A DNA stretch of 64,000 nucleotides from Aegilops tauschii subsp. strangulata (lineage: Eukaryota > Streptophyta > Magnoliopsida > Poales > Poaceae): contig NC_053040.3 of the NCBI RefSeq assembly GCF_002575655.3, forward strand, positions 351,421,267 to 351,485,266. Direction: 5' to 3'. A program made the translations under genes and the position numbers. The notes under the pieces are model-generated. The model had not been told where the DNA came from. It did not search any database and was given only the letters and a program-made list of their open reading frames with translations. Positions 56,280 to 64,000 of the stretch are shown in pieces. Position 1 is the stretch's first letter. Every line of letters begins with the position of its first letter.

Positions 56280-57720
56280 GCAACCACCGCAGTAGGATGT
56301 AGGCAGAGAAAAATAGAGGTGGAACCGCGGCGGCTCAGTGGCGGCAGGGTGGCCCGTCCTCGGACGCGGCGTGATGAAGCAAGGTCGTAATCCGGGACGA
56401 CGCGCCACCACGGCGGCCGACTCGGCGAAGGCCAGGGCGGGGAAGAACGGGTGCAGCAGGTGGAGATCGGCGACTCGCGGCGGCGCATTCCGGCGCGTTG
56501 GTGGCGGCGGCGGAGGAGGCTTCAATAGCGACCGGCACAGCAGTGGCGGGTCACAACGGCGAAGACAGGGAGCGCTCGGGGCGAGGCCGCGGATGTCGAG
56601 GTCTCGAGGAGACACCCGGTTGAACAGAAGCGCCGCGGCAAGCCTGTTGGGGATGCGGCGACAAGACGAGGCGGAGACAGCCCGCGGTGGTAGAGGCACC
56701 GCACCGCTCGCGTCAGGACGGCTCAACATGGCAGCAGAGGAGAAGCGGCCGTGGATGGGCAAACAGCGATGACGGCACGGAACAAGCCACGGCGGGTCTC
56801 GGTGGTGGCGGTTCAGGCACAGCCGGTTTGACGAGGCGACGGCGGCCCGCGAGGCAATGGTGGTGGCGGCTCAACCGCAGTGGAAAACCAGCGTGTGGAC
56901 AGCTCAGCGGAGAAGACCCGACGCAGAGAAGCGGAGCATACCCAGCAATGGCCGGCGCATGCGGACCCAACAATGTTAGTGAGCTAGCAGCATGGTACGG
57001 CAGTTGTAGAAACGGGCGGCCGCGGTCGCACTAGCGGAGGTGACTGCCCACGGCAGTTCAAGCGCCATAGAAGACGGCCGGTTTGACAAAGTGGTGCGGC
57101 GGTTTAAGCAGACGGCTCGGAGGAGGAGGCTCGAGGCCGTGGTGGCGGTTCGGCGCCGGGTTGCTGAGGCGAGTCAGAGGTGGTGACTCGACGAATCACG
57201 GGGTGCTTGACGACGGTGACTCAGAGTCCGGCAGGGGCGGGTCCCTGTGGAAATCAGGCGCGACGGAGGCTCGGCAATCCGTCAGGGCGGCGTCTTATGC
57301 ACGGAGCTAATCAGGTGGTTGGTGTAGCTGCGGGCGAAGGCCAGATTCACAACCCGAACGGCTCGGCAGTTTAAGCAGACGGTCATAACCCGGACGGCGG
57401 CTCTTGCAGATGATGACGGCAAAAATCCCGGCTCAGTGTGGAAGAACGCGATTTGGAGGCACCGTGCTGCGTCCGAGATGGAGACCAGTAGAGAGGCTCG
57501 CCAACCTGCAACAGAGGGCAAGGCCAACGCCAGGCCAGAGGGGCGAGCTCACGCGGTAGCGAGGAGGGTCAAGGCTCGTAGGAAGCCAGGCACGATGGTG
57601 GCTCATTGCGGCGAATTCGAGTCGTGGCCGCTGACTCCCAGTCGTAGTTGTCTTCCTCTCCGGGTCGTGGTTGGTCTGACCGACTCGTTCAATCGTTTAT
57701 ACACTGGGATCTTGCACTGA
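56280..57720. other. GC-rich internal part of the LARD-like element
   Basis: It is rich in GGCGGC and CGGCTC motifs, with ORFs on both strands (for example 56145-56762 minus and 56338-56772 plus) that look like composition artefacts. In the minus orientation it is the leader region between the 5' LTR and the long ORF. Confidence 0.6.
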
Positions 57721-58303
57721 TCTTTCCGATAGTAGACAGTGTTTTTGAAGACCCAAAAATCTGATCTGCACTAATTTAATACTAGCATCACGTATAGTGT
57801 AATAGGAGACCAAAAATTTAATCTTGTGGACCAGCCTGACCACCACGTGAGGAGCAAAGACTTTCTCGATTGATGATGGCCTGATGGGAAGCAGCAGCGG
57901 CAGGACCTTGTAGTGTCTCGGGAGCAGTAGCTATTCCGGTTCATTGAAAATCAGGTGGCTTTCTTTGGGACTTGAAGCCAGCAGCAGGGGAACTCGGCGA
58001 ATCCGTCCGTAACCCGGAACAATTTGTACGCATACCGTGCAGCAGATCAACCCCTTGTCAACCTCGGACTCAATGTAGAATTGGTTTCGGCGGATCACCT
58101 CATCACGTTTAGCGGCACAGAGGACGGAACCCTAACTTCTTGATTTCATAACCCCTCGTGTTGTAAACTCCAAAATTAGTCATGATTTTGACCATCAAAC
58201 CATCTTTTCCTCATCTGATCAATCATGAGCTTCTCGATCCCTGAAAAGTGATGCCTCCAAGAACTCAACACCACCGTGCGTAGGCCCCACGGTGGGCGCC
58301 AAC

Positions 58304-58962
58304 TGTCGTGGATTTGTCACGGCAGATGTCCTAGTGTGAGGACTTAGTCGTGAGGCCAACGCATCTATGTGGTAGCTTGAGAGGGGTTGAGCGGAATCGA
58401 GAGACGCAACACAAGACAAGGGTTTAGACAGCTTCGGGCCCCGGGAAACATCATCCGGTAAAAACCCTACATGTTGTTTGTGGCTAGGTCTCATTATGAT
58501 CATGAGAGAGTCGCCGTAAACCGGCTCTCCCAATTATGTCTAGCCCTAGAGATTGTTTCTTGTTACTTTTCCCTCTTTGGGGAGCCCTGCCCCTCCTTAT
58601 ATATGTTGAAGGGGCGGGTTACATGTGGAGTCCTATTAGGATTAGGACTAGTCTATCTCTAATACAAACCGGATACAAGTCCAGGTCTTAACTCCTTGTA
58701 AGACAAATATTCCTCACGCCTTTCCTCTTAAACCGGCCCACCATAACATGAGCCGGCCTTCTGGGCCTTGGGCCTTGTCACCGTCTGTCCCGCCCGCCGG
58801 GTTACCAGTGAATCATAATGTTCAGTCAGGTTGCTTGTAAAACCGTCTGGTCTGTGCGGGTCGCCGATGAATCGCCAAGTGTTAGCGGGGTCTCAAATAA
58901 ACCGCCAAGTCCGGCCGGGTTATACTTCCGGCCGGTTTACGCCGCGGGGTATATCCCCGACA
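58304..58962 (-). mobile_element. 5' LTR of the LARD-like element (right copy)
   Basis: Plus-strand ends are TGTCGTGGATTTGTCACGGC and GCGGGGTATATCCCCGACA; on the minus strand it starts TGTCGGGGATATACCCCGCG. About 2 percent different from the left copy. Confidence 0.9.
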
Positions 58963-59330
58963 ACTCCCGTGAAGAAGCCCAAAGCTGGACCTATGCCTGA
59001 AACTTAGTGCTTCTACTACAAAGGAAATGGTCACTTGAGGTGGAACTTCCCCGGATACTTGTCGGATAAGAAGGATGGCAAAGTGAACAAAGGTATATCT
59101 GATATACATGTTATTGATGTGTACTTTACTACTGTTGATAGCAACCCCTGGGTATTTGATACCTGTTTAGTTGCTAAGATTAGTAACTCAAAAACAAGAG
59201 TTGCAGAATAAACAGAGACTACTTAAGGGTGAGGTGATGATGTGTGTTGGAAGAGATTCCAAGGTTGATACGATCACCATCGCACACTCCCTCAACCTTC
59301 GGGATTAGTGTTGAACCTAAATAAATGTTA
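58963..59330 (+). pseudogene. Copia gag nucleocapsid and protease start, decayed
   Basis: This continues the gag from 51225. The zinc knuckle is damaged: CFYYKGNGHLRWNFP, in which the second and last cysteines of CX2CX4HX4C are replaced by Y and F. The protease region reads PWVFDTCLVAKI where the DTG active site has become DTC, followed by a stop. The segment ends at 59330, where the Helitron end begins. Confidence 0.85.
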
Positions 59331-60131
59331 CTAGTAAATATGCCCGTGCGTTGCTACGGGCATTGTCCGAACCATGAAGCACAAGCCCGTGTGTTGCAAC
59401 ACTTACAAAATAAATAAGAGTTCGTATTTGTTAGTTTATCTGTCGTTGTGCACTACTCAGTTAGAGCTTGCAGTCCATCTGCTTTTGTCTCATCTTAGAT
59501 TATATTCGGTGTGAAATTATTGGCCAATCTACTATGAACATGCAACGCTAACCTTTTTTTAAAGGAAAATGACACTATTTCTATATGTATGTGTAACTAG
59601 CCTATAAAGTTTCACCAGATACAGACTGCAAAATGAAAAATATAACTTATCAATCAAGCTGATTAATCCTGACAAATATATGCAATTTCCATAGATTATA
59701 CAGCAATTGATCAAATTTTATTATTGGATTTGGATCAAAATAAACTACCTTGGTTTCCTGAAAAGAAACAAACTTCGTTCGAAGTGCAGAATTACCATGA
59801 AAGCTAAGATGTGATCATGCAATATGTGAGTCTGCATCGTGAGTCATTAGAGTTGGCAACGCTTGCAGACTAAGAGCTAGAAAATACCATGAAAATGATA
59901 GTAGATAGTAGTATGACAAGCATGGCTCAGGTTGTTGTAGGTTGTTCAGCCAAAGTAATTTATTTTCTCCATAATTGTATCCATTATTTTTCGTCGTCTT
60001 ATCAACAAAAATTAAAGCAACTTTCCTGGTTCCAAGGTAACTCCTTATGAAGACTCGAGGAAGGTGCACAACCAATCTCTCCACTGCAGGCTCACGACCA
60101 TGTATATTGAAAGCTAACATATGCCAGTATG
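59331..60131 (-). mobile_element. Helitron, 3' part (minus orientation)
   Basis: On the minus strand the terminus reads ATGCCCGT, loop AGCAACGC, ACGGGCAT, then ATTTACTAG, an 8-bp-stem hairpin about 6-9 bases before CTAG. This is the Helitron 3' signature. The base after CTAG on that strand is T, and the Copia sequence at the junction (GTTA, expected next TTTGG) fits insertion between A and T without duplication. The body is AT-rich and has no helicase frame. Its 5' end is not seen because the long Gypsy LTR begins at 60132. Confidence 0.8.
59340..59363 (-). terminator. Helitron terminal hairpin
   Basis: Palindrome ATGCCCGT-GCGTTGCT-ACGGGCAT on the plus strand, just inside the CTAG end. In Helitrons such a hairpin marks the end of rolling-circle replication; it is not a transcription terminator. 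Confidence 0.8.
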
Positions 60132-63100
60132 TGTCAGGACCCCGATTCTAAGTCACACCGATCTAGCATGTAACACACCATACCACTTTGCGGCCTCACG
60201 CACGGTATTCCCACGGGTGCCACCTTACCTGGCCCGGGACCGTTTGCGCCTTTTGGCTCACGTATATGATAGTGTCGCTAGCATCCATATAACAGATAAC
60301 CCGGGCCGACATGACTAGTCGTGAACCCAAAGTGGCGCTAACTTACGGGGACAGGCATACATGAACCAGCATCGAACGTGTCGGTCATCAGCGTGTGAAT
60401 CCAGGCTGTAGCAACTGGGCTAACAGGACTCCGGGAACCCGGGCTGTAACAGGCTAGCAGGACTCCGGAAGTCACCGCGTGACATTTCCCCGAAGGGACA
60501 GACATAGGAATGAAGTGGATCACATGCCGGCCAGTCTAAGTGTTCCGGAGCAGTAGTAACTAGGCTAGCAGGACTCCGGTAAACCGGGCTATAGAAGACT
60601 ACCATGGCTCAGTGGAAGCACTGGACTACATTTCCCCATAAGAGAGGCTACCAAGGATAGACAACTAGGTTGTCGGATCCCACACATACCAAGCATTTCA
60701 AAATCATACACACAATATGCTCGATATGTGCAAATACAACATGGCATCACAACAAGACTCTACGACTCAGAGTATTTATTCATTAGGCTCCAAAGAGTCA
60801 AGTATTGCAAACATGGGTCTCATGACCCAACATACAGAGCATACAAGCAACAAGCACATGCGGAAGCTTAAATTGTCTGAGTACAGACAACTACAAATGA
60901 AGAAGGCTGAGAAGCCTGACTATCTACAAGACCCTCCCAAGGGTACAAGATCGTAGCTGAGGTAACAAGCTATACGTCGAAGTCCACGCGGAACTACTAG
61001 CGAGACTGAAGTCTCTCTGCAAAACATAAAATAAGCAAACGTGAGTACAAATATACCCAGCAAGACTTACATCAGAACTATCTACATATGCATCGGTATC
61101 AACAAAGGGGTGGTGGAGTTTAATTGCAGCAAGCCAGCTTTGACTCGGTGGCTATCCTGAACTACGACTGCAAGTAACTCTTTTGAGGTGGCGCACACGA
61201 GTCCACATGTTCACCATAACAATACACCACTATGGATCCGCTCCCGTCTCCCTACGAGAGCGCCATCCATAGCACTCACGCTTATCTTGTGAGTTTTAGA
61301 GTATCCACTTTCACTTGTCTATGAACTGTACAGGCAACCCAGAAGTCCTTTACCGCGGACACGGCTATTCGAATAGATGATGTTAACCCTGCAGGGGTGT
61401 ACTTCTACACACACGCTCTCGCCACTTACCACCGTGTACACGTCGTGTATCTCGGCAACCTTCAAGCGGAAGCCTGGCGAGGGAGTCGGCCACGACCTGA
61501 CTAACCACACAAGTCTCTCGTCCAAGTTTATCGCCTATTCGGGTTCCATCCGCAAGGAGATCTGGCCGGGGTGTCGCTCACAGCCCCAAACGATGTGTGC
61601 AGGGTTCCCAAGCCCACCTCGACGGATGGATCTACACTTGGTACACCGTGCCACGGTGCCTAGTCTGTCCCAAGCCCACCTGTATCGGGTGCCACTTGGT
61701 AGACTACTAACACAACCTACAAACACCAGAAACTAGTTGCAACTCCTGGACAGAGATCAGGTTGATTAATAAGTCGAGAGAGCTTGGAGCGCCCGGCGCC
61801 CAATGTGTGGTAGTAACTGTTCATGGATCACAAACACAGAACTCAGTTCCTGAGGACGGTTTCAATGAGACAACCCACCATGTACTCCTACATGGCCTCT
61901 CACCGCTACCTTTACCAAATCGTGTTCACACACCTAGCTCTCAATAGTAGGACATGTTCACAACTTTCTAATTCATCCCCGGTGAATCAGACCTTACACA
62001 ACTCTAAGCAATAGCAGGCATGACAAACAAGCATGAATGAGTAGGCACATCAAGGCTCAAACAACTCCTACTCATGCTAGTGGGTTTCATCTATTTACTG
62101 TGGCAATGACAGGTCAAGCAGAGGAAAGGGGTTCAACTACCACAACATGTAACAATTGAATCGCTGTTGTCCTAATGCAGTAAAAGAGAGCAGGAGCGAG
62201 AGAGTGGGATTGTATTGGAATGAACAAGGGGGTTTTGCTTGCCCGGCACTTCTGAAGATAGTATAGCTCTTCATCGGTGTCATCGATCACGTCGTCGGAA
62301 ACATCGTCTACTAAGAGGGAACAACCACCGGCAAACACAAAAGGAACCACAATCAATGCAATGCACATTCATATGAATGATATGTCATATCAAGTACTGA
62401 ATTGACCTAGTGCAACAGTTAGTCATATTCATTGAAGTGGAATTCAAACCTATAGCAAATTCCAGCTCCAAAACTAATTACCATTTATTCCATAATCATG
62501 AATTGTCCTATTCAGTGAGGTTACCTTGTTCAAATATGCCTGAAAGTACCATATTCAGATTCTTTGGATTTTTCTGATCATTTTTTGTATATAAATTATT
62601 TCATTCTGAGCTACGGTTGAATTTCTACGAATTTTAGAAGTTTAGGACAATTTCTGAAATTTCCTGGATTATTTTTAATCCAGAAAATGATTTACTGCGT
62701 CAGGCTGATGTCAGTGTGACGTCAGCAGGTCAACGCCGGTCAGCCAGGTCAAACCTGACCTATGGGACCCACGTGGCAGTGTCAACACTAATTAACAGGG
62801 TTAATTAGCGTTATGTTAATCCTAACTAAACTGCCTGTGGGGTCCGGACCCACTAGTCAGTGAGTCAGAGGGCTAATTAAGTTTAATTATAAACTTAACC
62901 CAATGTTAGTACCGATGGGGCCCACATGGCGATTACCCAGGGGGGTCAACCCTGGTTAACTCGGGTCAAACCCGCCGGCGTTTAGCCGCCGGCGAGGTCA
63001 GCGGCGTTCTTGTGCCTCGGGTTTCCTCTACGGGGCACCGTTCGATGCGTCGTTGGGCTCTACGGAGAGCTAGCACGATGGCGCGTCAGATGGTGGTGGT

Positions 63101-64000
63101 TTCCGGGCCTAGGGCGGCCGGTGTCAACGGTGGCGAGGTCATCCGCGGCAGCCGGAGTCCGGACACGCACGGGTTCGGTGTTCCGGTGCACGGCAGGACC
63201 AGCTGGTGGTTGGGGTCGTCTCCTAGGAGCAACCCGAGCATGATGACGCGCCCAGGCGCAAGCTACGGCGTTTGTAGCCACGACGGCGACATGGCCGGCG
63301 AGCGTGAGCTCTCGGCTCCGGCGAAAAGCACGGCTAGAGGAAGGGTTGGAGAGGGGAAACAAGGGGGAAACAACGGAGGCTCACAGAGGGGTCGAACGGA
63401 GTCGAGGTCGAGGTCGAGGAAGTCCTGGACGGCACGAATCGAACGACGGCGATCACCGGACAGAGGCAGTGATGAGGACGGCGGGGACGACGTTGCAGGG
63501 CTCCTGCGGTCGCGTGCGTCGGGTGTGTAGCTCCACGGGGTCGTGGCGGAGCTCGGGGACGCGGAGATGGAGCGAGGGAGTGGCTGGCCGCGGTGGTTCT
63601 CGGCGGTGTGGCCATGGTGGCTTCGGCCATGAGGGAGAGCGAGGGAGCGAGACGAAGAGAGGACCAGAGAAAGAGGGGGGTCCGTGGCTGTCTCCGTGGC
63701 GCTCGGAGAGAGCCTCGGGGGCGTGAGGCAGGCAGGGAGGAGGTGGCGGCCTCAGCGCGCGCCGTGCCCGCCTTGAAGACGACTGGCACTTGCCAGGTGG
63801 GTGGGCCGGCTGGAGGAGCTGGGCCAGGTAAGGCAGGTGAGTTCTGCTCTGTTTTATTTTTCTATTTTGTTTCTTTTATTTATTTATTTGCCACTATTTA
63901 AATTCAAAATAGAATTCAAACTCATGCCAAATCTTTCTGAAATATTTTATGTTGCATATATGGACCTAGCCACATGCCCATAAATTATCTCAGGAGCATT
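60132..64000 (-). mobile_element. Very long Gypsy-type LTR, cut by the window edge
   Basis: Starts TGTCAGGACCCCGATTCTAA at 60132. Landmarks include GGGGACAGGCATACATGAAC, repeated GCTAGCAGGACTCCGG modules (60420-60590), CAACATGGCATCACAACA and GGTGGCGCACACGAGTCCAC. From 62550 it follows the same order as 3371-6489: TGAGCTACGGTTGAATTTCT, GACGTCAGCAGGTCAACG, then a GC-rich block (62970-63780) and an AT-rich tail. At more than 3.8 kb it would be among the longer plant LTRs. The orientation is inferred from the CGTCACA end seen in the related copy. ORFs in the GC-rich block overlap on both strands and are not genes. It inserted into the Helitron. Confidence 0.7.
60420..60600. repeat. GCTAGCAGGACTCCGG modules
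   Basis: Three copies of a GGGCTNNA.CAGGCTAACAGGACTCCGG-type module lie at about 60417-60435, 60451-60469 and 60562-60580, inside the long LTR. Confidence 0.7.

Larger units (their letters stand above)
51226..58962 (-). mobile_element. Large LTR element without gag or pol (LARD-like)
   Basis: The element is 7737 bp, with LTRs of 658 and 659 bp and a 5-bp duplication ACTCC. Orientation is minus: inside the right LTR the minus strand begins GTTGGCGCCCACCGTGGGGC, a Gypsy-type primer-binding region, and inside the left LTR it has the polypurine tract ACCGGGGGCTAA. No gag, protease, polymerase or integrase motif is found in 6.4 kb of internal DNA. That DNA holds a GC-rich part (56280-57700), a 298-codon ORF, several tandem arrays and a tRNA-Lys-like sequence. 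I count 14 substitutions between the LTRs over about 658 bp, near 2 percent, younger than the Gypsy at 25643. Confidence 0.88.

Noticed and set aside
56145..56772. 205-codon minus and 144-codon plus ORFs
   Set aside because: Mutually overlapping in GC-rich leader DNA; proline, arginine and glycine runs only.
63010..63901. ORFs up to 172 codons near the right edge
   Set aside because: GC-rich block of the long LTR, same situation as 5063-6055.

Overview
This window reads as intergenic DNA of a large-genome grass of the wheat tribe (Triticeae: wheat, Aegilops, barley or relatives). It is almost entirely nested transposable elements. The recognisable families are grass ones: Gypsy LTRs of the TGATACGTCTCC type (Sabrina-like), a BARE/WIS/Angela-like Copia LTR with its gag, CACTA elements, Stowaway and Harbinger MITEs, a Mutator foldback element, LINE remnants and a Helitron end. 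Family names are from memory of Triticeae repeats and are less certain than the superfamily calls. Superfamily calls rest on termini, target-site duplications (TSDs), primer-binding sites (PBS) and protein motifs read directly.

Layout: 1-3370 is the right part of a CACTA element with several tandem arrays. 3371-6489 is a large Gypsy LTR. 6490-7737 is an inverted Copia LTR fragment lying in a Sabrina-like Gypsy (decayed gag-protease at about 7743-8929, 3' LTR at 12642-14223); that Gypsy also carries an 849-bp Mutator foldback at 9494-10342. 14224-17100 holds an inverted LTR fragment and a duplicated block. 17594-18363 is the one convincing host gene: a two-exon, 115-aa PHD-finger protein with a TATA-like box and an ACGT-type promoter element, followed by a Stowaway MITE. 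19356-24155 holds a LINE RNase H ORF, a Harbinger MITE with a reconstructable target, and a complete small CACTA element.

25643-34876 is a complete non-autonomous Gypsy (TSD GTCAT) inserted in a decayed LINE. Its gag and protease run on the minus strand, and a five-exon accessory gene runs in the opposite direction. 36503-39018 is a truncated retroposon with a 10-bp TSD, itself split by a solo Gypsy LTR. 39019-46875 is decayed LTR and LINE material and a 5' portion of a minus-strand non-autonomous Gypsy. 46890-47513 is a hAT transposase relic.

From 47514 to the right edge a stack of insertions is readable: a BARE-like Copia in the hAT relic; a 7.7-kb LTR element without gag or pol (51226-58962, TSD ACTCC) in the Copia gag; a Helitron 3' end at 59331 in the Copia protease region; and a very long Gypsy LTR from 60132 in the Helitron. 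The 7.7-kb element carries tandem arrays, a tRNA-Lys-like sequence and an unexplained 298-codon ORF.

Apart from the PHD gene, and perhaps the RNase H ORF, every coding stretch belongs to a transposable element and most are broken. No CRISPR array, rRNA gene or intact tRNA gene was seen.
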